From NCBI GenBank assembly GCA_963969365.1, contig OZ017752.1, forward strand, positions 1,736,001 through 1,800,000: a stretch of DNA of 64,000 nt, written 5' to 3'. Every line of letters starts with the position of its first letter. Position 1 is the stretch's first letter. Source of the DNA: Asterochloris sp. CNOR1 (Eukaryota > Chlorophyta > Trebouxiophyceae > Trebouxiales > Trebouxiaceae). Position numbers and translations under genes: made by a program. Of the stretch, positions 45,149 through 57,849 are shown in pieces. A model generated the notes under the pieces. It saw only the letters and a list, made by a program, of their open reading frames with translations. It was not told where the DNA came from and ran no database searches.

Positions 45149-48100
45149 TCAGCCCAGCAAATCCGCAAAGGGATCCCTCTTGGCAGCAGCCTGCTCCACC
45201 GCAGCATTTCCCCTGGGCGCCATTGCCCTGGTTCCTGGCACTGGCGGCGGCTGCTGAGCACCAGACGGCGCCATGGCAGCCATGCCCTGCATGGGCATCT
45301 GGAATGCCCCAGGCACAGGCTGTGCTGGCTGCGTGAGACCTCCGAGCAGGTCCACCTGCGGCTGCTGATGCTGGAGCGGAGCTGGGGCGCCATACAAGGT
45401 GTTCAGGTCCAGGAGAGCAGGCGCCTGCTGCTGCGCTGGGGGCGGCACTGACAGCCCAGCCATGGCCGCAAAGGGGTCTGCACCAGCATACACTGTTAGT
45501 CAGGCTCTGCCCTGTGGTGTTGGAAGGGCCTGTGCACCTGACAAATTGGTGTGTGTCACACATCTGGCCTTTTGGGCTGAAACCCAAAGATGACCCGTGC
45601 ACCAGAAGAGCAATGGGTACATGCAAAAGCGGCTGCGACACCTGAGGCAGCTGCCTGAGCACTGCAGGTGCCTGCGAGGGCCTTAACATCTCAACGGCAT
45701 GCAAAAGATCAGCTGCGGGTGGTCATGCAGCCAGCTGTGCATGCGGATCAATGATTTACCTGAGGAAGCTGCCTGCGGCGCAGCAGGCGCCTGCACCGGC
45801 AGGTTGTGTGCCGGCGCATCCAGCTGCATCAGCATGTCTGCTGCAGCAGGGGCAGCAGGCGCCGCAGTGCCTGATGTCCTGGGTTGCGTCGCTGCTGCAG
45901 GTTCAGGAAGACAGGCAGTCAGTGTCTATCATGCAGGCCCTGCTGTCAAGCATGGACAGAGTGTGCACCGCAGACTTGTATCAGGCAGCATTGCGCTGTT
46001 GGCACTGCCTCCGTTTGCTGCGGGCTGCCCCGCAGACGATCCGACAGCGCAGAGGGTGCATCATGCATGCACCGCCCTTGAGCAGGTCCCAAGCTACCTC
46101 TCAGCAGGTGATACAGGCGCTCGTCTGCTGCCCAGCACATGTTCTACAGACCAGCCTCAGCAGCACACAAGTTGCCACAAGCATGCACAACCATCCAGCA
46201 CTCCTTGGCCTCAGCAGCTCAGGCAGGTGCTCACCTTGCGCTGGCCTGGCAGTTGCTGCAGCACTTGCAGCTGCCCTGTGCCGCGTTCGCTGCCCCCTGT
46301 TGGCGCCTCCACCCTCACCAAACAGCGACTGCGCGAGCAGTTCCTTCTGGGAAGGCACGTGGTCAGCAGTCGCAGCTGCTGCTGCGGCCACTGTGTAGGC
46401 AGAGGGTGCTGCTTGAGCGGGTACTCCAGCAGCAGTGGAAGCTGCAGGCAGGGCAGGAGTAGCATGAGGCACCAGCTGCAGGAGCAGATGCAGGTGGGGA
46501 GGGGTGTCATGGGGCAGATAGCCAGCCTCAAACTAGGCTGGCATGCATCAGCACCTGGGCCTGAGGGGTGTGGACAGGGGTTGTGCAGGTGCATCTGCCA
46601 AGCTCATGCATGTCATATATACGCACCAGTGAAGCGGCCACACAATTTGTCGCAGCCATCCTGGCCACCATGGCCTGACCTAGGCAGGCTAAGCAAAAAG
46701 TCCTCACCTGCAGCTCGTGGGGCCCCTGAGGCAGCTGGTGCGGCAGCCGGTGCAGCATTGAAGCTGGCAGGGCCCCATCGCCTGGCACCACCCGTCCGTA
46801 GCTGGGGCTCATTGTCAACAGGAGCCGCTGGCGCCAGAGGTGCTGCAGCCGGTGCAGGCATAGTTGGCGCTGCCGACCCTGCATGTATATGTCTGATGTT
46901 GCTGGAGCAGACTACATTTTCATGAGCATTGGAGGTTTCCCTTTGACAGGCCGTCCTGCAGCATGCACCTGCAGCCTTCAGAGGTGAGGTGCTCTCTGTT
47001 TGGGCTCCCGAAAGCAACACTCCGCTTGCAGCTCTGACACAACTGTCTGCTGGGTGCAGGACCTCAGCATCAGAGCCATCAACATCCCCTCGATGCTGCC
47101 CCAAACCAAGGTCACCTGCTTGACTAACAAGGGTGTCCCTCTGCCCAAAGGCAGGCGACCCCCGACCGCCAGCAGCCTGCCCTGCTGCTGCTGCAGGGGC
47201 CGCTGTCCTCTCATACGCGGTAAAGCGCAGCGCATGGCTGTGGTCTGCTGCCTCATCGCGGTGAGATGGGCGCACGATGCCCATCTGGAAACGCTGCTCT
47301 GGAGTCAGGTAGGAGGCCGCCCCTGTCTGCAGCGCCTGCAAAGCAAGCCACCGGGTGAAAGCCCAACTCTTGAGTCTGGTCAAGGGCCATCCAGGTCTGC
47401 AGCGCCTGCACAGCCAAGCACAGGATAGATATGCGGTTTGGGGGGGCAGCACAGCTCGGCCCAGCTGCTGAGCTGGCCTCCAGTTGCTGTGCCACCTCCC
47501 GGGGCTTGAAGGGCAGTTGGGGCAGCTAGCATTGCAAAGATCTCTGATGCACACCAGGGTGCAGCTTGCCACCGGCAGCAATGTGGCAAGTTGCATGGCC
47601 TGCTGGATGGACCCACCATGCATTGCCTGCTGCCCTACAGGCAGTGCTGGTGGGTCCCTCTACGGCAGGGCCTGAGCAGCTAGCATGCCTAGATGACTGC
47701 AGGCTGTCAGGATCACTGGCTGACCTGGTTGACAAAGTCGTTCAGAAAGCTCAGGTTGACATCCACCTCCACGTCCTCGCAGGAGGCATCCTGTGGCAGC
47801 GCAGCAGCCCTCGCCTGCTCAGGCCCACTGCAGGCAGAGCGCTTGCTGTCAGGGTGGCTTGAAGGCACAGGAAGATAATGCCAGGCGGCAGCATGGGGGA
47901 CAGGTGCCGCTGGTAAAGTGCAGGACAGCGTTGGTGCTGCCCGTTGGCCAACAAATTACGTGCACAGCAAGGCGGCAAGGTCCCAGGATAAAGTCGTCCA
48001 GCAGAGGCTCGGCACCATGAAACAATCTTGTGCATCAGGCAGGACTGGGCTAGGGCCTATTCTGAAGATGCAGACGACTCTGCGGGCAGTGTCGCCGAAA

Positions 48101-51100
48101 ACGGTATATAGATCTAGGAGCGCCGCACCTGAGCAGCGCCTGCAGCTCCAGCGCTCGCTGCTGCAGCTCTGTGTTGCGCGAGATGAGTGCATCATGCAGC
48201 ACCAGCTCTGCCTCCTCTGTGAGCTGGCAGCTGTTCTGGGCGCACAGCTTGGTGAAGGCCACAATCAGATAGCCCCTCACGGTATCGCCAGCACCCTGCA
48301 GGCCAGAGGCGTTCCAGCTTGCGCCTCATGCAACAGTGACAAGATGGCCAGCACAGTCGATCACAAGGGCAGGAGCAACCATCCAGGCAGACAGCGCAGC
48401 ATTCAGACCAGGACAGGACAGGAAGCAGGAGATTGCCAAGATGCAGTGCATGAACCACATCAGCCACTGCAATGCATGTCAAACCCAATGATGGCAATGG
48501 CTGTTGAGGCATCCAAGACAACTCAGGAGCCGGTGGCTTTGCAGCACAGGCTTGCTCAGTTGCACTGGCTGCCTCGGTGACCCAACCTGTGTGTCGATGA
48601 TGGCTGCCAGCTTGTCAATGGCTGACTGTGCGGTGGCCCCTGCGCAGGTGCCATACTCCCCCAGGACCCAGCAGATAACCTGCAATGCAGGCGGGCATTG
48701 GTTGGTGAATCACACAGGATAGGGCCACAGCTGGCTGCCAACAGCAGTAGCCTGTGCTGACCAGCATGCTGCCGTTTGCAAGTCACTGCGCATTGGGTAG
48801 CAGACAGACAGATCAAATGTCTGCAAGTGTGCCACCAAGATCGACGCCAGTGGCAAGCTGCTTCCCCTGCCCCAGTTTGCTCGGCATGGCAGCGCCCAGC
48901 AGACATGCAGGCAAGCACATGGCTGACCCTCCACCCTCCTGCAGCAGAACCGAGCGCTGTCGGGCTTGTCCAGCAGCCTTGGCAGGCCACAAGCAAGCAG
49001 CATCGCAGCCACTTGCCATCAGCAGATGCTCTGACCCTGGGTGATGAAATTCAATTCCCTGAAGCAGACCTGGGGTAACTTGCCAGCATCCTGTGCAGCA
49101 TTCATGCAGACATGCCCCAGCTGCCTGCTCATGGACTTGCAACAGGGCTTGGGGTAGCCATGGCTTCTTTTGGCAGCCTGTGCAGCACATCTGGACTCGT
49201 CCGCACAGCCGCTTCCCGGCAGCAGGCTGGCTCATAGGGAGTTCACTACTGAGGCTTAGGGGCAGCCCATGCAGCACGCGTGCAGGCCGACCCACTGTCG
49301 CCCATCCGCAGCATGTGCTCAGCCCTGTCAAATGCTATTGTACTGACCTGCAGCAGGACCTGGGGGAGCTTGGGCTTCTCCAGCAGCTCTAGGTAGGACT
49401 GCACCGCCTGCCCCCGCAGCTCTGCATCCGCCTGCTCGTTGTCCTCCCCCGCCCCCTCTGCGATCAGGCGCATCAGGCTGTGCGCCAAAGCTGGCTGCAC
49501 CACCTCCCCCCCCAGCTCAAACACCTGGGCCGGGCAACAAAGTGTCATCAGAGTGCATCTGGTGTACAGGGGTGCTGGTGGGGGTTGAGTCTGCCCAAGC
49601 AAGGGTTCACCTGTGTCCGAGACACCTCATTGAGGGTTCTGGGGCCAACCAGCCTAAACCCTGGGGCAGGAGGCTGAATGGCCATGGGTTCCTTGGGTTC
49701 ATGGCTGTGACCTAGTCATAGTGAGGCAGCTCACACTTGGCTGCACTGGGTAAGGCCTACTGGGGCCAACGCTGCACATCTGATGGTGGAGCAAGAGGGA
49801 CCAGCTGCTGTGCCGACCTAGCATCCTGCCTCCATCATCAGGGCTGCTTCAAGCCTTGCACAAGGTGCCGCTGCAAGAAGCCGTGCAGGCACTCAGGCAG
49901 ATCAATGTTGGGACCCCCCCCTGCCCACCCGTAGGCCCCACCTGGTTCATGGTGTCAATGAACCACTGCGTGTCGGGGGCAAAGCGCTCCACCAATTCGC
50001 CGATGCGCTGCACCACGTCTGCCTTGATGACCTCATCTGACACATTGCGTAGGTAGTCGATCATCTTCTCCACGATGACCTGCACAGGGCATGTAGATAG
50101 CTGGGGCTTACAAGCTGGCGTTCACAAGGGGGAGCAACAGCCTGGATGGATGCTGCCCACTGGACACATTTCCAACAGGCTTCCTGTAAGACTGAGTTCT
50201 GGGTACAAGCAGTTGATGCTTGCCAGCAACAGGAGAGTTCAGCCCGTTGCAGTGGCAGCCCTGTTTGTGGCCCACACAGCCGGCATCAAGCTGACCATGT
50301 GCTGTACCTGGCCGCACACATGCCCATGACGTGGGCTCAGTCAGCTGCAGCCTCCACCTCCGCGTTGTTAGCCTTGGCCATGTTCTACAGCAGCTGGGCC
50401 TTGCCTCAGCCGCAGTGCACCACCAGCAGCAAACATGGCCCACAGTCCCCAATACTGGCCTGAGTCATCATGCAGAGCAAGTCAAGGAGCTTCGCTGTGT
50501 ACGGTCTGCCCAGCAGCGCCTTGGACCACATGCACACCTACTCACCTCGACAACATTGGCCTTGGTCAGGTGAGAGCATGCATTCTCCCTGGGGAGCATC
50601 AGCCGCTCTCTAAGTTTCTTTAAATGCCTACCACCACTCACCTCCACATTGTTGGCCTTGGTCATCTTGTAAAGCAACTCCAGAGTCTTCCTCTTCAGCG
50701 TCTCATCTGGGTCCTCCAGGCAGTCAATCACGGCCAGCTGGTGCTCGGCCGCGTACTTGGGGCTAATGCGCACGATGCGGGCCAGACCATCAATGCCAAC
50801 ATACTTCAGGTTATGGCTGCTGGACTTGAGAAAGTTGGCAATCATCTCAGCGGCTGCAGGGGGAGACCAAGCGGCAGCTTGAAATGAAACGGTGGCAAAG
50901 CATGCAGGGCACAGCAGGAGCCAAATCAGTTGGCAGACCAGGCAACACCTACTGCACCAGCCAGGTAAAAACGCACAATGGCAGATTAGGCCAATTCCAA
51001 CAGCGACTACACAGCAGAGACAAGCATGTCAAAAGGGCGGATCACAGCCCCAGCTCCTTGGCAGCAAAGCAGGTAGGACTCGCACCAGACTGCAGAAGGG

Positions 51101-53347
51101 AGGGGTTGGGGTAGATGGCTGTGATGGTGCGGACTGCCTCGTATACGATGGCATTCCCGATGGTGTGCCCTGTGTTGCCCTTGCGCATGGCCTCTGCCAC
51201 CACTGCATACATGTTGTCGCTGGCAGGCTTGTCAGAGGCCCCCAGCATGCCCAAAATGCGCAGCAGCTTGACCTGCAGACACAAACAGCGACAGATCGGC
51301 AGGGGTCCCCAGAAGCGCGCAGTGAGCGTTCATGCTTGAAGGGCTGTCAGCCAAGGTGCAGCGACAGTGCTCCCTGTTGCTGGACTTGGGCTGCAAGGCA
51401 AGATGCTGGACCAGACCAGCAGCGCAGGGCGCCGTGCATGCAGCAGCCTGGGTGCCACATGCTCTGATCCGCTTGCCTGGATGAACGGGGCTGGCGTCCT
51501 GTGGTAATCAAATCCCTTGGGTAGCCTGTGCTCCGTTACCTGCAGGTGGCTCAGCAGCCTTAGAGCGCTGGCCAATTGGAGATACAAAGTGCTGCAGTCA
51601 GCAAATATGACACAGGACAGCTGACTACTGGACGCATTGCAGGCAGCATATGGCAGAGCACACGCCCGCAATAACCAATTTGCTGCTGGCTCACCTGCTT
51701 CAGGATGCTGACAAAGCTAGGAATGAGGTTCTTGTAAGTCCTTGCATCTCTAGCAATGACCTCGTGCAGAGCACACAAGGCCGCACTCATAACAGATGGG
51801 TCCTGCAGCCACCACAACCAGCTTGTGACGGTCCAAAATGGCTTCCATAATGATGAACCAGACACTGGCTGATGCTTGAGACATAGTTTCCAGATGCAAC
51901 CAACACGCAGTGGGAGCCCTGTGCCAAACCAATGCGGCACCTTGTCACAGAGGGCCTGCTTGAAGTGCCTATCCAGTTCTGTCCCTGAGAGCGGACCATC
52001 GTGCTCAGGGTCTAGCTGATGATACCTGCACAGCACAAGATGGCACACGCTGCAAAGCTGTCTTGGCTTGCATAGGCGATCCAAGCCAGCAACAAGCTGA
52101 GCCTGAAGGCTGGTCCAGAGGCAATTGCTTGAATCATTGCCAAGGCTCTCACATCAGCACTGAGCTGTGCCACAACAATGTGCACATGTCTTGGCTGCAT
52201 GGAGCCTCGTGGGTTGTGAGATCTGTGAATGGTGCACAGCAAATCAAGGCTAACCTGTGAAGTGCCATGACAGCCTTCTTCCTGACCAGCTCGCGGGGGT
52301 GAGTGAGCAGCTCGATGGTCCTCGGCAGCACCGCATTGATAAGGTCGGGGCTGATCAGCTTGCAGATGGCTGTCAGCGCAGTACAGACTGCAGGCAGGCG
52401 CAAGCGTCAGGGGGTCTGGGGGGGCACACTGCTGCCCTGCAGCAGCCAGGGAGGGAGTGCAGGTGTGCTCGCTCAGCAGGCATCAGCACAGCACATGACG
52501 CTGTGGCCTGAAGCCAGCCTCAGGAGCTGCAGAGTGATGGGCAGGGGGTGCAGGGAGCATGCTCGATAATTGGTGTCAGCAAAGACATGCCCAGCCAAAG
52601 TGCAGGTCGGTGGCTGTGCGGCAACAGCCATCACGCAAACAAAACTTGTTCGCCCAACATCCATCTGCACAGCTCAGACTGGGGAGCTCAAGCTGGGCTT
52701 GTGCAGCCCTGCAGCCAGATGACCCCAGGCAGCACAGGCAGGAGCATGCGCACCAACAAGGTAATTGTCGCTCTTCAAATCTGTGCTGAGGGTGTTCACC
52801 ACCAAAATAATGGTGTCACTCTTGTAGTCCAAGAATAAGGAGGAAGCCAGATAGGCCACCTGCAGCAGAAGGGGCGCTTCCACAGGCATGTTGCTTGAGG
52901 CAGCCTACTGGTCCTGCACATCCAGGGCCTGCCGATGCTCACAGTCTCTGTCAGTTCAATGTGGTGGAGGCAGAGCTGCAGGGGTGCTCCACGCACACAT
53001 CCCATGCTCAAGCTGGCAGGACCATGCTCTGCACAGTGGGATCTGACCTTCTTAGTGATCAGGCCTGTCTCGCTGCAGGCCTGCAGTGCCTTGACATGCG
53101 CCCAGCTGGCATCGTGCCCCAGCATCTCAACATAAATGAGGCGGATCAGCAGCTCCTTGAGCCAGCGCTTGTCCATCTTGGGGTCCTTCAATCGCGGCTT
53201 CAATATCTCCACCTCTTTGCTGATGATTGAGTCCTCCTCTGCCTTGCTCTTGCACTCCCCAATGGCGCGCACCAATGCATCAAACTCCCTGCTAAAGGTG
53301 GGGCCCTTCTTGGCCAGCGCAGTCAGGTTGTTCAGGGAGCTCTGCAT
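45149..53347 (-). CDS. AP4E: AP-4 complex subunit epsilon
   Basis: This is a large subunit of the AP-4 adaptor, which sorts cargo at the trans-Golgi network without clathrin. It starts MQSSLNNLTALAKKGPTF with ECKSKAEEDSIISKEVEILK. Exon 1 is 53048-53347, exon 2 52754-52859 and exon 3 52255-52387; the joins restore SDNYLVVCTALTAICKLI and LVRKKAVMALHR. The adaptin trunk continues with VMSAALCALHEVIARDARTY, LLRILGMLGASDKPASDNMY, HNLKYVGIDGLARIVRISPK, HQLAVIDCLEDPDETLKRKT, WFIDTMNQV, LMRLIAEGAGEDNEQADAEL, VICWVLGEYGTCAG and ELQQRALELQALL. The hinge has ASCEDVEVDVNLSFLNDFVN. The rest is Ala/Pro/Gln-rich with ELLAQSLFGEGG, DLLGGL and a terminal DPFADLLG. These trunk sequences fit AP-4 epsilon better than AP-1 gamma or AP-2 alpha. 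No folded C-terminal appendage was seen. About 20 exons. Confidence 0.92.
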
Positions 53348-53769
53348 GCTGCCAGAGGCCTGCCCTCTTCCGGGCTATCTGGCTGCCTGTGGTCACTCTC
53401 TAGCAAGAGCTGACAATGAGAGCAGGTGTCAAACAGCTGATCTACCGATGCTATGTCCTGCTGGCCTAAGCAGATACGATTCTGAGGCTGAGATCTGATG
53501 AAGTCGACCTGCTCAAGCAATCAACAGGTCGAGGGCGCAGCATGCAAGCTCCAAACCTACTGACAACCTTGCAGTAGCGAGTCAACAGCACAATCAGGGA
53601 GTGGCAGTGCACAGGCTGGGCTATACTCTGGCCCAGATGGCAGTAGGTAGCATGCAGGTGCCCAGTGGGGCCAGATGGCCAGGACATGCCAGGCAGCCCT
53701 CCGCCCGCAGCAACAGGACAGGTGCTGCAATGCTCAGCATGGCACTTGTGGAGCAAGTACTTGACTCAG

Positions 53770-55104
53770 ATGGCTCCTTGGGGTGCAGCATGCAGGTGCA
53801 GTGGCCGTTCGATGGACAGAGCACCAGGGTTCCAGGATGGAGAGTCTCGCCAGAAGCTCTTCAACCAGATAGCTCCCGCCTATGATCAGGCATGCTGCAG
53901 CAAGCTCCTGATTGGGTGGTGGTCCTGCACACCTGCTGCAGTTCTGGGCATGCTGCTTGGGCACGACCCAGCAAACTCCTGGCATGTGCAAGTTGCAGGT
54001 GCTGCAGTGCCCGGCAGGCCAGTGGTGACGACGTAACACGCTGTATGCAGTTAAATGACACTCTGAGCCTCGGCCTACACCGCGTATGGAAGCGCATGGC
54101 AGTATCCTGGAGCGGAGCGAGGGCTGGAGACTCAGCGCTGGATGTCTGCTGTGGCAGTGGCGACCTGGCATTCAGGCTTGCAGAGGCTGTTGGGCCGTCA
54201 GGTCAGGTGCGCTGACCCCAATTGGTCTGCATGGCTCTGCAATCTGACTTGCAGCCGGCCAGGGGATCAATCACCCACTTTGGGGCAGTGTTTGAGCCTC
54301 AATGCTACAGGCAAGCCAGCCCTCACGCACAAATGTGAGCATTGTCCAACAACAGCGTCCTGGTGCTGAGGCTGTCTGCCTCCTGCTGTGACTGCCCTTG
54401 ACTCCACCTACACTCCTCTTTGGTCGGGCTGCGTCACAACCGTAGATAGGCAGGCCTTCACCCATTAAAAGTGCTGATCTGTGCAGGTGACTGGCTTAGA
54501 CTTTGCCCAGGACATGCTGGACGATGCAGAGCGGCGGCAGCGGGACTTGAGGCAGCAGCAGCCGCGCTGGCGAGGCAGGCACAGCATCAAATGGGTGCAG
54601 GGTGATGCCATGGACCTGCCCTTTGAGGACAGCTCCTTTGATGCTGCCTGCATGGGCTACGGTCTCAGGAATGTGACAAACATCCCCAAGGCACTTCAGG
54701 TGGGCTGAGCAGCCTTTTCTAGAGGAGGCAAAGCATGCCTGCGTCGAGGCTGCAGCCCATGTCCCTGCCTCAACCCACAGATAGCCTGGTGCTTTCAGGA
54801 GCTGCACCGCGTGCTGCGGCCTGGAGCCAAAGTAGCTATCCTGGACTTCAACAACAGCAGTAATCCTGTGATTGACGGATTCCAAGGACTGGCGCTAAAT
54901 AACATTGTGGTCCCAGCAGCCAGCTCATTTGGGCTGGTAGACGAGTACAAGTATCTCAGACCCTCCATAAAAAGGTTCCCCACAGGCAGGGAACAGGAGC
55001 AGCTAGCACGGCAAGCTGGGTTTCAAAAGACTGTTCATTTTGAGATTGCGTTTGGCCTGATGGGCTGCCTGGTGGCCACAAAAGCACCACAGAGTGATGT
55101 TTGA
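53770..55104 (+). CDS. MENG: Demethylphylloquinone methyltransferase MenG (UbiE family), plastid
   Basis: MenG performs the final SAM-dependent methylation in phylloquinone (vitamin K1) synthesis, needed for photosystem I. Exons 53770-53889, 54051-54206, 54487-54699 and 54799-55104 join to 264 residues. Landmarks are SRQKLFNQIAPAYDQ, LNDTLSLGLHRVWKRMAVSW and motif I (ALDVCCGSGDLAFRLAEAVG). Then come VTGLDFAQDMLDDAERRQ, the UbiE signature FDAACMGYGLRNVTNIPKAL, LHRVLRPGAKVAILDFN, and EYKYLRPSIKRFPTGRE with GLMGCLVATKAP. The DEYKYL and PTGRE features fit the plastid MenG branch rather than mitochondrial COQ5. The presequence is very short (start MAPWGAACRCSGRSMDRAPG), so upstream exons or another start are possible. 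The first intron appears to use a GC donor. Confidence 0.92.
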
Positions 55105-55120
55105 TTATAGACATGGGCCA

Positions 55121-55125
55121 TGTAA
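55121..55125 (+). terminator. TGTAA candidate poly(A) signal of menG
   Basis: A TGTAA pentamer lies 16 bp past the menG stop, in the expected position and sense for a chlorophyte polyadenylation signal. Confidence 0.45.
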
Positions 55126-55313
55126 TGCGTGGTGCACTCTCTGTACTGCGCATTAAGCGGTGCGCCAAATAGCAACTGTGTTCAAGTCGCTGGCTGGATT
55201 GACACCACCACAGACAGCCATCTCCTGCAGATCAGCCTCTGCTTGATGGGCTGCACATGTGGCTGTGTGCAGCACATGGAAGCAGAAGCCAGAAAGCACA
55301 TGCTGAATGTGCC

Positions 55314-57288
55314 TCAGGTGCAGCTACACATAGCAGGTGCAGGCCGGTGCGTGCCTACCTTGCCAAAAGGCTGGGTGGAACTGGGGAGAGTGGCTGCTCC
55401 ATGGGCAAATCTGGGCTCGGGTAGCTGCTCTGAAGAAGCAGTTGGCTCAGGGTCTTTGCAGAGCAGTCTCACTCTGAGGGTGTCTGCAGCAAACGGCATT
55501 TATTAGGGGGCTGCCTGCCAGCAGCAAGCTCTCCTTGACTGTGCAGCCTGTGCCAGGACACCTCACAAAGGACCATGTCAGCTCACCAGGGTCAATCTCA
55601 AGCAAGTCTCCCCTGACTGACGAGCCATCAAAGCCACCATAGATTGCAATGTGCTCTGTCTGGCGGAGGGACAGCTCATGGAGCTGCATCGGAGTGGGGT
55701 TGGGTACATCTGCAATTGCAGCCACGCCGCAGTCAGAGTCAGGCAGATGAGCTGACCATCCTCAGCTCTTGCTTGCAGGAGCAACAGCGATCATTATGCA
55801 GCATACCCTGCTGCATGGCCACTGCTGTATGAGCACAGCGGGGGTAGTCCGTTTCCTGGTGCTGTTGCCATGTCATGCTGTCAGCGTCGAATAAGCTGAC
55901 ATCTGAAAGCACCTGCAGGCAGACGCAGGTGTTGAGAGGCACCAAAAGCTGGCACACAGCCTGACGCGTCAGGAAACCCCAGGAGCAGCACTGGCTTTGC
56001 TTGTCCATGATGACCTGTTGCTCGGTGCCCCTCCCTCCAAACACAATCATCCTGCTGTCATCTGCCATGGTGCCGCTGTGCATCTCCCGGGGCATCGGGG
56101 GCATTCCGTCAGATTCGACAGCTGTCCACTGTCGTGACAGAGTGTTGAAGATCCAGAGGTCATTGAGAGGCCCCTGGTGCCCTGCACCCCCAAAGATCAA
56201 CTGCAGGCAGCAGGCAAGTGTTGAGCTCAGCAGCAAAATGCTCTTGACAGCAGGCCAGCCCTGCAGCTCTGTGGCAGACACAAGCAGCAGTGCAGTCTTC
56301 TGGTGGCCTGGTCAAGCACTTTGCATACCATTGGGCATGCAGCATGTACAGTGCATGTGGCAGTCCCGGCCCGTGACTGCAGCATGCAGGCACCTGACCA
56401 GGCAGTGGGCCCGCCACAGGACAGTACTGTGGGAGTGGCGAGGTGGCGGCCTCCCTCCATCCACCTGTAGGCACATGGCTCCAGGCTGGGCCATATTGAG
56501 GGTGCAGGGGAGCAGAGGCTTGCACTGGTGATGGAGCACGTACTGCTAGGGCCAAGGGCAAGCAAGCTGTAGCCTCGTGCGATGCTTTGGGGCTCAGGAC
56601 CTGGCAAGCATTAGGCAGAGGCATCCCTGGCAGCATCAACTGACAATAGCCCACAGGTCCCCAGGTGGCCAGGGAATGACGAGGTGCATGCCCCTCACCT
56701 GGACCACTGACCAGTTCCAGTTCGATGCATTTAGCTGCACAAGCTCATCAGTGCAAGCACCGCTGGACGGATCCTGCAGCACATGGCTGCTGTCATCGAC
56801 CTGCTGTGCAGCTGGCGCAGAAGTGTGACAATTGATCCACAGGCAGTGCAGGGCAAGCCAGGGTGCTGACCTGCCCACCGAACATGAAGACTGAGTTACC
56901 CACTGCTGTCATGGTGGCACCACTCCTCCCAACAAGCTTCTGCCTGCGGTGCCAACCTGTGTGTCAGGGCAGCAGGCAGGCTGCAATTGCAGGGCGCCTC
57001 GTCTCACACACTCTGGATTCTTGCGAATCACCTGCTAGCTGAGGTGGGGATCACCCTGCTCCACTCGTTCCTCTCAGCTGCTGCAGGCATGGGGCAGCCG
57101 GAGTGGCATCACTGCGGCACGGCAGATCTCTCGTCAGCGAGACACTCACCTGTCTCCAGCACCCACAGGTCATCATACAGGGTGGGGGATCGATCTGCAC
57201 CTCCAAAGATCACTATGCGTGTGCTGACAGAGACAATGGCAAGGCCTCCTCTGGGTGGCGGCCTTCTGTGCTGCTTGTCCATCTGCAT
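55314..57288 (-). CDS. Kelch-repeat (galactose oxidase-like) protein
   Basis: At least five kelch blades can be read on the minus strand. In order they are RIVIFGGADRSPTLYDDLWV (from a start MQMDKQHRRPPPRGGLAIVS at 57288), ATMTAVGNSVFMFGG, LIFGGAGHQGPLNDLWIFNT with PREMHSGTMADDSRMIVFGG, LFDADSMTWQQHQETDYPRC, and HIAIYGGFDGSSVRGDLLEI. Each has the GG pair and spaced aromatic residues of the fold. A six-bladed beta-propeller used for protein interaction is inferred. No BTB, F-box or other partner domain is visible. The N-terminus could extend upstream of 57288 through another exon, and the final exon down to 55314 is tentative. Its end is 209 bp from the convergent menG stop. Confidence 0.78.
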
Positions 57289-57849
57289 GATGGCAGGGAT
57301 ACGGTCAAAATTGGATAACCTGCCGCTAGTTTACGATGGCTGAGCTCATCTGTTAAAAGGCACCCCTTGGCGAGCATGTGAGAGTAGCAGAGAGGCCGAA
57401 TGCATCGGCAGCATTACCTTCAGCACCTGCCATGCCCCCATGCCGTCAACAGCAAGATCTTCTTGCAGGTCCTGTCCTCGTCTATCGCGGTCTGCGAGCT
57501 GGGTGGTTCAAGCGCCGGTCAAACTGCCTTTCAGCCTTATTGTGGATTCGGCGCTACCTCTTGCACAGCTTCTCCAGCTTCCCTGGGCATTTTGCAGCCC
57601 TGAAATTGTGGCTTCAGTACTGGGGAACGTCCCAAACAGGCACCAGAAAATCTTTTGTCCAGCTCCTGTAGTGGGACTCTTCATACTGGTGAGCACGCTT
57701 GGGCACCTGCAGCTATGAAACCGTCCTATGCAATGCAGCTGTCCGTTGGGACTGCAGCAGATAAATTGAGGGCCTGAAGGGCTTCGGTGGTCCAACGGCT
57801 CCCGGCTTGAGCCTAGGTTGGCCAGCCTTGCGCAGAGGCTGCCTGGCCT

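Noticed and set aside
45149-53347. AP-1 gamma or AP-2 alpha instead of AP-4 epsilon
   Set aside because: The ECKSKAEED, SDNYLVVCTALTAICKLI and VICWVLGEYGT segments follow the AP-4 epsilon pattern, and no gamma/alpha-type ear is present.
57100-57720. Plus-strand ORFs opposite and upstream of the kelch gene
   Set aside because: They are antisense to clear kelch coding or lie in the divergent promoter region, with no motif support.
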